Part shown: one piece after another, positions 45,763 through 58,815 of the stretch
How the letters are laid out: every line of letters starts with the position of its first letter
Position numbering within the stretch: position 1 is the first letter of the stretch
Origin: Pogostemon cablin
Lineage: Eukaryota > Streptophyta > Magnoliopsida > Lamiales > Lamiaceae
Length of the DNA stretch: 64,000 bases
Reading direction: 5' to 3'
Assembly (NCBI GenBank): GCA_023678885.1
Contig: CM042965.1
Span: 27,757,777 to 27,821,776, forward strand
Translations under genes and position numbers: made by a program
The notes under the pieces: model-generated
Database searches by the model: none
Told to the model about the DNA's origin: nothing
What the model saw: only the letters and a program-made list of their open reading frames with translations

Positions 45763-48700
45763 ATCTCCTATTTATACTAAAAGACTATGCTGTCATGTCT
45801 TCTGCCATACATCTGATTTCCACTCCCACTACACGACCATCAAAAGCTCTCGCCTTAAGGTCCTTGTAAATGGATTTACTAAGTTATCATCCGATGCAAT
45901 CTAGGTGACAACAACCTTCCCCTCATCATACGATTTCTCGTAACAGGTGGTACTCGCGCTCCATGTGTTTAATTTCCTTATGGACTTGTGATTCCTTCAA
46001 GTTTGCAACTGCACCAATATCATCAATATAAATTGTGATAACCTTGGGCAAACTTAGAATCACACCAAAGTCCATCATGAAGTTTCTAGAGTCATACAGA
46101 TACTTTGGCTGCCTCATGGGTCCAATTTATCATCTTTCCATGATGGAATCCGGAGTCTGAAATATATTTCTATATAACACTCCTCCATATTATGACTCTA
46201 CTTCCTAAAATTAAATGCATAACCTTTGAGGTGGATTTACTGCCGTCCCTATCTGATTTGAAAAATCTGAATCTATGTAACCCATAAGAATCAGTGAATC
46301 TATTTAGTAAGTCCACATATAATTTCCAGTCCTTCTCAGGCACTTTATATATGTCTTACTACAGTTCATCATTCTTGTTCCAGGTTACGTTGATACCCAC
46401 TGTTCATGCCATCGGCAAAACAGATATCCAATCTCGTGCATAGCATTCCTTAGATTAAGCTTCCTCATTTGCCGAAGCATAATGAACCGCTTTCATCTTC
46501 TTTATCTACTTTTGTGTCACAAGACACATTCACTTAGATAAATTCACATGCTAAACGAGTAAGGATCGTATCATTATATGAAACTTGAGATAAGCATAAC
46601 ATCCTTTCTTGTGATCCGTATTACCGTGATCAAAAGGATATTTTTGCTCTTCTTAAGTCCTTCATCTCATACCGCTTTATCAACCATACCCATACGCCCG
46701 ACAATACTCTTTCATTGTCTCCAATGAGCAAGATACTATCTACGTATAGTACAAGAAATACCACCATGTTTCCATCACTCTTTTCAATACACAAGACCCA
46801 TCCGATCATTGATTAGATCCATGTCACTGGATTACCTCATCAAAACGGATGTTTCATGATCTTGAAGCTTGTTTTAGTCCATTAATGGACACTTTTAAGC
46901 TCACTATCACAATGCTCTTAGCTCTTTGCAATGAATCACTTTGGTTGCTTCACATAGATGTTTCCCTTAAGACTTCCAATCAGGAAAGCTGTCTCGACAT
47001 CTATTTGCTATCCCTCATATTTCATATGAGTAGCAACAAATAAAAGAGTCCGGATCAACTTAGGCATAACTACCGACGAACATGTTTTCTCATAATCGAA
47101 CCCTTTCTTTCTGAGTATACCTTTTCGCAACAAGCTTGCTTCCAAGGTTTTCACCTTATTCTATGATCCTCTTTTATTCTTGCATGCCCGCTTCCAATGG
47201 CTTTTACGCCATTTAGCGGTTCAACAAGCATCCAGACCTAATTTAAAATCCATCGATTCTATTTTAATATTCATTGCACTTTGCTATGATTTGGCATTTC
47301 TAACTTGTAGTGCTTCGTCGTATCCGTGGGTCCATTTCATGTTTGCGAGGGACCAAGTCTCACGACTTTCCCAAAACATGTATCTTACAAGTTGTCGAAG
47401 AACCCTCCCACTACGACAAGGCACTACATGCAATTGTGTATCAGACGTGACACGCATTGTAGTTTACCTTGTGGTATATCCTCTTGTACACTTGGTACTT
47501 ATACTTTGTGTTTTCTTCTCACTACCTTTAGAACAACTCATACATGGGTTTGTGATTTATTACATAGTCCCTTTCCAAAAATCTAGTGTTTGTGTTAACA
47601 ATCACCCTTCGATCTTTTAGACTAAATAAATCACCTTCATTTTTATAGCATATCCCACAAACAGACAAACATTCAAATGAATTACTGTTTCTAGGGCTTA
47701 TCCATAAAATGAATTAAGTAATTCCAAATAATTCATCATCTATCTAATCATTACCATAAGAGTCTTATTCCTTCTATCCACCACACCATTCAGCTGGGGC
47801 ATGCCCGGTGTAGACCACTTGAGATTTAATCTCAACCTCTGATTAATAGTTCCTAATTATCCTAAGAGGTACTCGTAATGACGATTAAATCGTCATTATT
47901 TGATATATTTTCCATGATGCTTTACTGTACCAACCTTGTAATTCTTGAATAAATCAAAGAATTTAGACATGCAGTGCATCAAATAAATATATCAGTATCT
48001 AGAATAATCTTCGATTATTTATAACCACCTCTCGCCTAGATAATATTAGGCCCGCTTGAATCAGAATGAACCAATTCCAACATATATATCTTTGGCTCTA
48101 CACCCCTTTACCTTGAAAAGGTAATTAATCATTTTTACTTCCAAGTAAGTCTCGCAAGTCCGATAGTTTCCACTTCAGATAAACCTTACGGTCCATCTGC
48201 TATCAACTTTTGAGTCCTACTCAAGTAAAATGATCTAGTCTTAGACGCCAAATGCATGTTTAGTTCATCTCCGAAGGTTACTTTCTCTTACTAAGATCAG
48301 AAGATGCATTATTAATTACTATTTGTTGCATCTGTGGAATATACATGATTTAAGAGTATACAAATTGTCCATCAACGTACCATAACAGATTACAACTCTA
48401 TCCTTCATTATAATGACCATGTCATTTAAATGAAATGGAGTATCCATCTATTAATGCATAGAAACCGAAATCAAATTCTTTCTATGAAAACGTAAATAAA
48501 GACAATTTTACAAAATCAAACGTTTATTCATATCGTAAGATAAATAAACAACTCCCACTGCAATAGTCACTAGTCTTGTAGTTTTACCCATGTCATAACA
48601 ATCTTATCCTCACTTAGTAATGAACATTCAGTGATTCCAGTATCTACACACTTCGTGTCAGTAGATGTCATCACTAATCATGTTTAAACAACTAGTAAGT

Positions 48701-50100
48701 AAGATTCTATCCTTGTTCACTCCTTTTATGAAATTGAATTTCCTTTACCACATGTTTTGTCAGAAGTTTCCCACCATATACAACCTCTTGTAATTCATGA
48801 GAAACTTACTCAAGACATCTAGGCAATTATGAAGAATAAAATTGACTTAGGTTTCCCCTTCAACTTCTATTCCATGTATTTCCAATTCATTCATCAAATT
48901 CAATCATGACCTACCGTCTTTTAAATTACTCAAGTATCCGAAGAGTTACATGAGACCATCATATTTCTATGAACCTCTCATCTCTTCACTAGAGACTTTA
49001 ATAGGCATCATGAGACGTCCTTTGTGAGAACACACATGTATTTTCTTAAGCAGTAAAATTCAAAACCAAGATTCTTTTCTAATCATCTAATTTGGACAAG
49101 TAAATATAATTTCTTTTAGTTAATAATAAGTGAGATAAAACCATTTGAAAATCAAAGAATCACAAATAAATATACCAATCAAAACTTCGAATTTTATCCT
49201 TTTATATTGATTCCCTCAAAACAATATAAAAATAAAATTCACCGACATCTCAAGCACCGTGAGTCTGCAAGCCACGATAGTGTGGACGTTTACAAACCCG
49301 AACATTTACAAGAGAAGGTTTAACCCATTAATTTCATTTGTCAACCTAACTTTATGACAAAATAATTAATAGTCGGTTCCTCTTTAGCCATGCAAATAAA
49401 AGCAGTGACTCCGATGGGGAGGATACTTATTATTTACATCTAAGTGTACACCATTATTTGACTCCAAGTCTGCGGCCCAAGCTTATGTGCCTTACAGATG
49501 GAGAAGTACACACGCGCTCGGATAACTTCCTACAGTCATCAATTATAAGTCTGTGCAGTGATCCGCACATGAACTCATCCGATAGGGAGGAAGGTCTATG
49601 CCAACGCGCAAGTTCATATGCATCACATTACAAACATAATTATTTAAAGAAGTCTGTCCCAGCAATCCATGAATAAACTCATCCGATGGGGAGGAAGGCT
49701 CTAATGCCGACGCGCAAGTTTATTCACATTGCTAACAAACCAATAATGGAGGCCGCGGGAATTTTTACCAATCCCCTCTCCCACTTAGTTATTCAACACC
49801 GAGGGTTTTTACATGCATATAATATTTAAAAATAAAATACGCAACCTAGCATGCTCATACTTCCAAATATATAACAATAATTGACCAATAAAACAATTAT
49901 AGCAGTTATATATAAGGAAATAAATTGCCAAAAATAAGTTGACTTGATCAACACTCCAACATACATGCATATAATATACCAAATATAATACGCAATCTAG
50001 CATGCTTCTATTTAAGGCAATAAATCATAGAGAATCATGCATACATATATAACAATAATCAATTAATAAATCAATTATAACAGTTATATAACTGCGAATT
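45763..50100 (-). pseudogene. Element I copia polyprotein remnants (integrase, RT, RNase H)
   Basis: Minus strand, many stops. RNase H end at 46117-45926 (SQVHKEIKHMEREYHLLREIV block). RT catalytic segment near 46780-46720 (a YVDDILL-like stretch read as YVDSILL). Integrase core pieces near 48090-47990 (LELVHSD-like followed by RGGYK) and near 47830-47760 (MPQLNGV, the copia PQQNGV motif). The order integrase then RT is diagnostic of Ty1/copia. I cannot place gag or protease with confidence. A degenerate duplication of about 108 bp lies at 49562-49740. Confidence 0.75.
49562..49740. repeat. Short direct duplication inside element I
   Basis: Two copies of a block with ACTCATCCGAT, GGGAGGAAGG and CGCGCAAGTT, about 108 bp apart (around 49571-49616 and 49671-49727). 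A weaker GATGGGGAGGA copy lies near 49412. Confidence 0.7.
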
Positions 50101-50208
50101 CGATTGTTCGCCACCAATCACGAATGCGGACAACTGCGATAGGGATCGACCTCCCCGCAGCTTGCTCCACCACTCTGGCATCCTGTCCGATCATATTGTG
50201 AAGACTCA

Positions 50209-50795
50209 CGCGGAACCTGATGCAGACCAGTCGAACTTGATGCATACCCGCTCGAACCTGGTGCAGAGTCGATCAAACCTGATGCAGACCAATCGAACCT
50301 GATGTGAATCCGCTCGAACCTGGTGCAGCATTGATCGAACCTGATGCAGACCAATCGAACCTGATGCAAATCCACTCGAACCTGGTGCAGCATCGATCGA
50401 ACCTGATGCAGACCAATCGAACCTGATGCAAATCCGTTCGAACTTGGTGCAGCATCGATCGAACTTGATGCAGACCAATCGAACCTGATGCAAATCCGTT
50501 CGAACTTGTTGCAGCATCGATCGAACCTGATGCAGACCAATCGAACCTGATGTAAATCTGCTCGAACCTGGTGCAGCATCGATCGAACCTGATGCAGACC
50601 AATCGAACCTGATGCAAATCCGCTCGAACCCGGTGTAGCATCGATCAAACCTGATGCAGACCAATCGAACCTGATGCAAATCCGCTCGAACCTGGTGTAG
50701 CATCGATCGAACCTGATGCAGACCAATCGAACCTGATGAAAATCTGCTCAAACCTGGTGCAGCATCGATCGAACCTGATGCAAATCCGCTCGTTC
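50209..50795. repeat. 62-bp tandem repeat in the copia element I leader
   Basis: About 9.5 copies with an exact 62-bp step: the GATCRAAC start recurs at 50271, 50333, 50395, 50457, 50519, 50581, 50643, 50705 and 50767. Each unit is itself three diverged 20-21-bp sub-units with the core TCGAACCTGRTGCA. The repeat lies between the primer site and the coding remnants. All three minus frames are open through most of it (up to 202 codons), which follows from a stop-free unit whose length is not a multiple of 3; I do not regard them as proteins. Confidence 0.92.
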
Positions 50796-51404
50796 AAGGG
50801 CCTACTTGCACGGAACCAAGTTCAGCCCAACGCGCAACATCAAACTACACCAACTGTCGTTCAGGGTTCGCAACTGTAGGAACCTGGGAATCCAATCTCA
50901 ACCGTCCAGAATCTATGCCTGTGAGTTCTGAACATGCTGTCCAAATTACAGGTCGATCCAACTGTTAGATTGTGAGAAACAGCTCTTTTCCCTCGACTGC
51001 GCAGAACAGAATCGCCCAAAAAACTGCTTCTGTTTTCGGCGTATTCCTGACAAAGAAAAGCTCCAAATACGATCTTCACCGTTCATAATGTACATCCACA
51101 AAATCCGAACGTGCTGACCAAAATTCAGCCTGATCCGACGGTTGAAACTCTGGTTATTGCCTCTGCAATATCACTGCGCTGGATTTTCTCTCAATTTCTT
51201 CCTTCCATGTGAAATTGACAAACAGTTTTCGTCGAATCCTCTCACACATAACCATCAACGAACAGATATGATATAGGGTATATTTCACATAGGGATATTC
51301 ATGGTTTGCGCAGTAAAACGAAACCCTAAACATGCGATCCTAATTTCAAAAAATTAACCACATAAACCCTAGTCTAACGTGTCACGCTTCACCACGAAAC
51401 CGAA
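50796..51404 (-). other. Element I leader between primer site and tandem repeat
   Basis: About 600 bp without a gene I can support; probably the untranslated leader of the copia RNA. Confidence 0.6.
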
Positions 51405-51416
51405 GCTCTGATACCA
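51405..51416 (-). other. Primer binding site, initiator-Met tRNA type (element I)
   Basis: Minus strand TGGTATCAGAGC, 2 bp from the LTR end. This is the standard plant copia primer site and fixes the orientation of the element. Confidence 0.93.
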
Positions 51417-51418
51417 AT

Positions 51419-52804
51419 TGTTGGCGTTCGATCATTTGGTTAACATGAACCGTTAGCATACCATGCGTTTCTAATACAGCGGAAGCAATAAATCATAGAA
51501 ACGATTACCGTTCACCAGGGTATGTTGATGAAGATTAATTCTCGCAGGCAGCCTGCGCAGTCCCACGAGAATAGCCATAACTTCCTCGTCTGATATCGGA
51601 ATTGAGTGATCTTCACGTTCAGACGATCCTTTCTTCGACGGCTTTCCGTCATTATATTGAACATCAAATTCTGAGCACTGTACGAATTTATACAAATTTC
51701 GCAAGGTCGCGGACAGCAGCAGCAAACTACCTTCTGATCTTCTGCTGTATGTCCCAAGTCCGATCTCGACGTCGTGTGGGCGACGATCTATGAGACCTCC
51801 TCAATCTGCTCTCAACCCTCATCACACGTGAATAATCAATTAGATTAGGGTTTCAGATAAGCTGATGTGACTTATATACATGGGCTACAGCAGGGACCAG
51901 GAGGAGAAATTGGGTTGGGCCTCCATTGGGCTTAAGTATCCAAGCTTAGCCCAAAGCTTATACTTAAGTCCAATAATAATAATATATTCCACTAAAATAT
52001 TATTATTGCACTACCGTACCAATCCCAAAATTACGTTTTGGGCTCCTTCTTATTATGAGTCCATTAGTCTCCCCATGTTTAAGATATACAATGTCCATTA
52101 ATTAATTAAGTTACTGACAACCCAATTAATTAATATCTCATCCAAGAGTAGTACCACTCAACCTTATTATCATGCCGGAATAAATTCCACCTGCAGGGTT
52201 TACATGATAATCCTTATGAGCTCCTCAAGGGGACATCATCAACCTATGACGGACACGGATTCCTTCTACAATCAACAGCACACCATAGAGACAGCACTAT
52301 TTCCCAACTCATCGAGTTTGTTGATTTAATTACATGTAAATCTCACCCATTGATGAATCAAAGAAATACATACTGCCCTATGTGTCGAGGTTATTGTATA
52401 GGGATTAAGAGCACGAAAATCCATAATAACTGAGATCAAGTTCTCCTATAAGTCAGTATAAATCAAACGATCTCAAGCGGTCCTGCTCAATACACACAAG
52501 TGCACTAATGTGATTCTATAGCCAAGACAAGCTAATACCAAATCACACTACAACCATCCCGATAGAGAGTCCCCGTCTATCTCGATTGTGAGCATCTGTT
52601 TATACTTAACAAGGAAACCGATAATATGATCTTCCGCGTGTTGTCGCACAACATATTATCTACAGTATAAAGTAAGTGGACTATTGCATCGAACATATAA
52701 ATAAATTATAAGATGCAATCATTTGATCATATGATTCTAATTTCAAATTAATTGTTATAACATTGTTCATACAAAAAGCTAGACTTTTAGTATACAATCC
52801 AACA
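51419..52804 (-). repeat. Element I 5' LTR
   Basis: 1,386 bp, matching 44377-45762. Followed by the TSD copy CCAGC (52805-52809). Confidence 0.95.
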
Positions 52805-52809
52805 CCAGC
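52805..52809. repeat. Target-site duplication of copia element I, right copy
   Basis: CCAGC; pairs with CCAAC at 44372-44376. Confidence 0.78.
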
Positions 52810-55455
52810 TATAGCAAGGAATGGTCTCCCTAAGATAAGGGGAACATTATCCTTGTCATCCTCCATCTCGAGTACAAGAAAGTCCATAGGAAAGACTAGT
52901 TTCTCTACTTTCACTAGAACGTCTTCAATCATCCCTTTTGGAAAAGTCATAGACATATCCGCCAATTGTAGAGCAACCATTGTCGGAGTTAACTCCCCTA
53001 AACCAAGCCTTTGAAATATCGACAAGGGCATCAAATTGATGCTTACCCCAAGATCGCACAAGGCTCGTCGTGCCGGCCCTTTCCCAATCTCACATAGAAT
53101 AGTGAGCTTCCCGGATCCTTTAACTTCACTGGCAGCTTTCTCTGTATGATCGAGTTGCAGTTCTCAGACAAATTCACTATCTGAATTCCGTTCAAACTTC
53201 TCTTCTTCAAAAGTATATCTTTTAGGAAGCGGGCATAATATGGCATCTCTGAGAGTGCTTCAGAAAAAGGAATGCTTAAGTTTATCTTGTTTATGATATC
53301 TGAAAACTTCTTGAACTTTTCTTCCAATCCCTTCGTCACTAGCTTGAAAAGAAGTGGATGAGGTATCTTAGTTTTGGGAATCCCTCATTCATCACGTTCA
53401 ACCTTCTCCGCTTTATCCTTTTTGGTTCTCAATCTCTTTGCTCTTTCCCATTTCTTTTCTACTATAAACTCAGTATTCTGCTCTTTGGATGGCACTGGAG
53501 TAGCATCAACATCAAGTAAAGCATTCGGCGTGGAAAACAGTACTGAACAAAGTGGTTCGACCAGGGTTTGACCAGGTGTACTGGTCGAACCAGGCGAGTA
53601 ATGGTCGAACCGCGCTTCTTAAAGTTTGTTCTCCCCCAGACAGGCTGGTTTGACCACAGTTCGACCAACAGGGTTGGTCAAACCATGGTGATCGTGGTCG
53701 AACCGCACTTCTAAAAGTTTGTTCTTCTGCAGATAGACCAGTTCGACCATGGTTCGACCAACAGGGTTGGTCGAACCATGGTGATCGTGGTCGAACCGCA
53801 CTTCTAAAAAAATAGAGTGCTCTGGATAGGCCGGTTTGACCACAGTTCGACCAATAGGTTTGGTCAAACCAAGTCGATCGTGGTCGAACCGCTCGATTTA
53901 GATCTCTAAAAGTTGCCCAGGTGTCTAGTTCGACCTCCTTAGTGCAGTTTGACCATCTATGTTGGTCGAATCGAGGTCGAATCGGGCTCCTGGAGCTTCA
54001 GAACTCATTTCTGGCATCATCAGTCCCTTATACTGTGTTCCAGATCTTAACAAAGCTTTCATTTGCCTATAAATATCCTCATGATTTGCATCAATTTTCT
54101 TTTCAAGCTTGGCCTCTAGACGATCTACTCTTTCATCATTCCTTGCCATGTACCTGTTCACCATATCCTCAAAATCAGGTTTTCCTTCTTCGACCTTTGC
54201 ACCCGGATCAACACCAATAGGAATTTGTACTGCTATATTATGATCTCTCTATGAAAACTCCGACCTCCTTGGTTGTTGATAATTACCTGAGGGACCACGA
54301 TTATTATAGTTCCCTTGGTAATTCCGATTTCCTTGATTTTGGAACCTTGTTCCTTGAATACTTTGACCCATGGCATAGTTCGCCTCTTCCATCTCCTCTT
54401 GGCTAGCTCCTTCATTACACACATCCTGCTGCATAATTGGTACTCGCTGAGCTATGTCAGTAATCTGTTTTTGCTGAGACTCAAGTAACTTGTTAATATT
54501 AGCCAAACTAAAGACGATCTCATCTTCCCTACTTGACTTTACCATTGTGTGTTCAATCTGCGCTACTTTTCCAAGAACATAAGTTCCTCTTACTCTATCA
54601 ATTGGCCAATCCAATCCCTTGAATTCATCGAAATATCCTCAAAGGGCTTTTCGGCCTCTACGGATGACTTTGTAAGCAATGCTCCATTGGAAGAAGCATC
54701 TAGTAAAACTCGAGAATCACAGTCCAATCCATTGTAGAAAATACTGATGTATTGAGTTTAGAAAGCCCATGTTGTGGACACTTTCGAAGCATGTCCTTGA
54801 ATCTGTCCCAAGCCTCATGAAACTTCTCATTACCATGGATAGCAAATTGATTGATTTCTTGTTTCATTTTAAACACCTTTGAAGGTGGCATGTAACACTC
54901 CAAGAATTTCAATTTAAATTTCTCCCAGGTATCGCATTCAGCAGCATCGAGATTATCGGACTAATCTCTTACCTTTTCATTTAGCGAGAACTTAAACAAG
55001 ATGATCCTCCTCGCATCTTCATGAGCTCCTGCATCTTTTTATGTACTTGCATAATCAAGAAACTTATTCATATGTTGCTGAGGATCTTCAAAGGTTCCCC
55101 CAGAGAAGGGACTCCTTTCAATCATGCTGATAAGAGCAGGGTGTAGATCAAAATTAGATCCGGCCCCTCTTGCTCCTAACAGCCCCGCATTGCCTCCTCC
55201 GTTGTTTTTAAAGACTTCACGGATGGCAAGATTATCTACATTTGCCGCCATGTTGATTGGTTCTGCTTCCAAGTGAAATTCGATTGCAGCTTCAGTTGCT
55301 TGCGGATTCAGCTCATCAACTTCAACTCCTAAATTAAGAGCCTCTGTTGGTTCTATGTTATTATTCTTCTTCTTCTTTCCCTTCTTCTTCCTTGACGATG
55401 CTCCAATCTCCTGATTATAAGATACTAAATCTCCTACCTTTGATCTAGTAAGCAT
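52810..55455 (-). pseudogene. gag: Element E gag, linker and start of protease, broken
   Basis: Minus-strand ATG at 55455 (MLTRSKVGDL), then a Lys-rich stretch and the gag domain: HPALISMIERSPFSGG near 55130, FHEAWDRFKDMLRKCPQHG near 54800, the GNRNYQGNYNNRGP region near 54310. Several frameshifts occur. The coding array follows (53983-53554), then the pre-protease segment (53339-53043) and the protease start (CDLGVSINLMPLSIF near 53050; LILGRPFLAIAG at 52840-52805), where element I is inserted. Confidence 0.9.
53554..53983 (-). repeat. Coding-region palindromic array, element E
   Basis: Fifth-generation decay of the same FFRR units: one unit of about 91 bp is repeated three times around 53650-53880. 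Position between gag and protease is the same as in A and C. Confidence 0.85.
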
Positions 55456-55544
55456 ACACCTAAGAAAAATAAGCGTTAGAATATAAAGACAAGAATAATA
55501 TAGTCTCAATTAAACTAGAAATAATAAACTAATAATTAATATCG

Positions 55545-55562
55545 TCCCCAGCAACGGCGCCA
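55545..55562 (-). other. Primer binding site, tRNA-Asp type (element E)
   Basis: Minus strand TGGCGCCGTTGCTGGGGA, 9 bp from the LTR end. Confidence 0.86.
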
Positions 55563-55571
55563 AGAACTTGG

Positions 55572-56060
55572 TGAGCATTTTCTCAACACATAATATTAAT
55601 CCCCAAGTATGAAGGATGTTATTGTAGCTTTGATAAGTGATCAAGTGATTATCGAACCTAAAGCACGTATTATTATTAATTTAATTACATTCTAACTTAA
55701 TAAGACTATTGTGGCAAAATAATTGTATGATTAAGTAACCAATAACTAAACAATTAAAATAAATAACAGTATAGATTGAACGAAAATGAATAAGTGAGAA
55801 GTTAGGTAGCTCTTCGGGCCATCCAATTTTACTTATTAATTTTCTTTTCGTGTATCAATGTCCGACTCTGCCTTGTGGAATATGGAAGCATCACTAAACT
55901 ATGCAAATCTACTCTATAGACACAAGTAAATAAGCATGTGACTCGTGTGAATATCCTTGGAGCAAGAGATATAACTCACCCCCTTTCTAGGTACTATCAG
56001 TATCAATTATTTTCCGTGCACTAAGTACTCTAATCCGACATGATCTCCCTTTGTAGGTAC
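55572..56060 (-). repeat. Element E 5' LTR fragment, U5 side (cut by element F)
   Basis: Begins TGAGCATTTTCTCAACACA and matches the R/U5 end of the other LTRs, then stops at GGTAC (56056-56060), where element F begins. The rest of this LTR should lie to the right of the window. Confidence 0.82.
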
Positions 56061-56895
56061 TGATGAGCATTTTCTCAACACACAACTTTAATCCCCAAGT
56101 ATGAAGGATATCAATTGTAGTTTCGAAGGTGACCAAGTTAAATATCGAATCCACGGGACGGATAAATATTATTTTTGTTATTTTCTAACAATTATGACTA
56201 TGTTGAGAATTATATTTTTAGGTTTGTAAACTAAGTAATAATATAAATAGCAAATAAATAACAAGAACAAGAAAATAGTAGTTGTGATCAAATAAGATAA
56301 TAGGTAGTTCGTCAAGCCATCCAGTTTCATTCGTTAATTCATACTTTCGTATGTCGATGTCTGACTCTGCCTTGTGATTTATGGACGCATCGCTAGACCA
56401 TACAAATCTATTCTATAGACACAAATAGATAAGCTTTTGACACGTGTGAGTATCCTCAGAGCAAGACGTATACTTTACCTCCCTTTGTAGGTACTATCAT
56501 AATCAATTATTTCCCGTGCACTTAGTACTCTAACCCGATTTGATGTCCCTTTTTAGGTACTATAAAGTTATACTCTTAATCCTACTTGTTAACCCGAATT
56601 CAATTCAATTAACAAACATTCATATAAGACGGTTCTAATAAAACCTCGGAATCCCTTCACTTAGAATTATAACAATAAATCCTGCTCATTAGTAAACGCA
56701 CTCAACCAATAACCATGTCATGCATTCAGACTCTACACAACGATTATTGATGCACAAAATGACTATGAGTATGGATTAAAAATGTGCAATCTTATATAAA
56801 ATAAAGCACAAGTAGTGTTGTACGGAGTATACACACGAAATACAAATTAACTCATGAAACCTTCATAACCTTAGAACTACCGAAGTGGCTCTAGC

Positions 56896-56922
56896 CCATG
56901 ATTGATCTAAGAACAATCATGG
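56896..56922 (-). other. Leader hairpin, element F LTR
   Basis: Same 9-bp arms; minus-strand loop TTCTTAGAT. Confidence 0.72.
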
Positions 56923-57053
56923 TTAGTTGGACCAATCTTACTTGAATCTCCAGCTGAACCTCTGTCACAGCTCTCCTACTCTCCTCTTGTGTTGTTGATG
57001 ATGATCCCTTTCTTCTTTCTTTTTGTCCTTATTTTCTTGACTGCATGAGCTTC

Positions 57054-57061
57054 CTTTTATA
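57054..57061 (-). promoter_or_regulatory. TATA box, element F LTR
   Basis: TATAAAAG on the minus strand. Confidence 0.7.
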
Positions 57062-57156
57062 CTTGTAATCACGTCTCTAGGGCTTGGAATGGACTTTTCA
57101 AGTGATCCCACATGTTTTGGCCTCGAAAATCCGGATAAGGTAAGTTCTCGTATGAC

Positions 57157-57508
57157 GGTTCGACCTCGTCAAACAAGTCGAACCACTGGCCGCAGGTCGA
57201 ACCACAGGTTGAACCTACCTACTGGAAGTATTCTGCACTTGGTTCGATCTCTTGTATAGGTCGAACTCCTCGGGTCTAGATCGAACCACAGGTCGAACCC
57301 CAACACTGGACAATTTCCGCTCCTTCTTCGACCAACCGTCAGGTCGAACCCCAATGTCGTGGTCGAACCCATCTTCTCGTGAACTGGTTCGACCATGGTT
57401 CGACCTGATTTTAACCCCTTGAGTCGTGGTCGAACCTTCCTCCTGCACACTTTGCAATGCTGGTTCGACCTGTAGGAGAGGTCGAACCCTCCTCCAACAG
57501 GTCGAACC
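57157..57508. repeat. U3 array, element F LTR
   Basis: GGTTCGACC / GGTCGAACC copies, same layout as the element C LTR; one unit has lost its second forward-reverse pair near 57405. Confidence 0.88.
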
Positions 57509-57724
57509 CACCTCTCCTTGGCGGTTCGCGTGGTCTCGACTTCGTCTCTTCGATTCTTGGCACTTCCACTCCTATTTTGCTATGAAAACCACTTAAATAG
57601 CTCCACTAACACCTGATTCAAGCTAATTCACAATATATATAGGTTTTCCACCTATTTCCACCTCAAAACTCTCCAAAACTAGCATAAAACATGCTGCCAA
57701 ACTTGTGAATTTACACACTCATCA

Positions 57725-57735
57725 AACCAAAGACT
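57725..57735. other. 11-bp remnant between two adjacent LTRs
   Basis: AACCAAAGACT between the F and H LTRs. Its first bases fit the start of the minus-strand polypurine tract; the last five (AGACT) would be the target duplication of element H. Confidence 0.5.
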
Positions 57736-58570
57736 TGATGAGCATTTTCTCAACACACAACTTTAATCCCCAAGTATGAAGGATATCAATTGTAGTTCCG
57801 AAGGTGACCAAGTTAAATATCGAATCCACGGGACGGATAAATATTACTTTTGTTATTTTCTAGCAATTATGACTATGTTGAGAATTATATTTGTAGGTTT
57901 GTAAACTAAGTAATAATAAAAATAGCAAATAAATAACAAGAACAAGAAAATAGTAGTTGTGATCAAATAAGATAATAGGTAGTTCGTCAAGTCATCCAGT
58001 TTTATTCGTTAATTCATACTTTCGTGTGTCGATGTCCGACTCTGCCTTGTGGTTTATGGATGCATCGCTAGACCATGCAAATCTATTCTATAGACACAAA
58101 TAGATAAGCTTTTGACACGTGTGAGTATCCTCAGAGCAAGACGTATACTTTACCTCCCTTTCTAGGTACTATCATAATCAATTATTTCCCGTGCACTTAG
58201 TACTCTAACCCGATTTGATCTCCCTTTTTAGGTACTATAAAGTTATACTCTTAATCCTACTTGTTAACCCGAATTCAATTCAATTAACAAACATTCATAT
58301 AAGACAGTTCTAATAAAACCTCGGAATCCCTTCACTTAGAATTATAACAATAAACTCTGCTCATTAGTGAACGCACTCAACCAATAACCATGTCATGCAT
58401 TCAGACTCTACACAACGATTATTGATGCACAAAACAACTATGAGTATGGATTAAAAACGTGCAATCTTATATAAAATAAATCACAAGTAGTGTTGTACGG
58501 AGTATACACACGAAATACAAATTAACTCATGAAACTTTCATAACCCTAGAACTACCGAAGTGGCTCTAGC

Positions 58571-58597
58571 CCATGATTGATCTAAGAACAATCATGG
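58571..58597 (-). other. Leader hairpin, element H 3' LTR
   Basis: Same 9-bp arms; minus-strand loop TTCTTAGAT, as in F. Confidence 0.72.
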
Positions 58598-58712
58598 TTA
58601 GTTGGACCAATCTTACTTGAATCTCCAGCTGAACCTCTGTCACATCTCTCCTACTCTCCTCTTGTGTTGTTGATGATGACCCCTTCCTTATTTTCTTGAC
58701 TGCATGAGTCTT

Positions 58713-58720
58713 CTTTTATA
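58713..58720 (-). promoter_or_regulatory. TATA box, element H 3' LTR
   Basis: TATAAAAG on the minus strand. Confidence 0.7.
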
Positions 58721-58815
58721 CTTGTAATCACGTCTCTAGGTCTTGGAATGGGCTTTTCAAGTGATCCCATGCGTTTTGGCCTCAAAAATCCAGATAAGGT
58801 AAGTTCCCGCAAGAC

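Larger units (their letters stand above)
44377..52804 (-). mobile_element. Element I: Ty1/copia retrotransposon nested in element E
   Basis: 8,428 bp. Two LTRs of equal length (1,386 bp), an initiator-Met primer site at the right LTR (51405-51416) and heavily decayed copia-order coding remnants on the minus strand. It is inserted into the protease region of element E between the Ala-Gly and Ala-Met codons of the LATAGAMIDV region. By eye the LTRs differ at roughly 25 positions, so the insertion is not very old even though its coding region is badly broken. It may therefore already have been a defective element moved in trans. Confidence 0.92.
56061..57724 (-). repeat. Element F LTR
   Basis: 1,664 bp, complete from TGATGAGCAT to ACTCATCA on the plus strand. 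Array 57157-57508, TATA box 57054-57061, leader hairpin 56896-56922. GGTAC before it is not repeated directly after it, so this is more likely the 3' LTR of a longer element (internal part cut off by element H) than a solo LTR. Confidence 0.85.

Noticed and set aside
47180..47620. 146-codon plus-strand ORF in element I
   Set aside because: It is antisense to decayed copia integrase/RT sequence and shows no known domain; best explained as a chance open frame.
50118..50726. A 202-codon protein on the minus strand of the copia leader
   Set aside because: It is a by-product of the 62-bp repeat; all three frames are open and none joins a recognisable domain.
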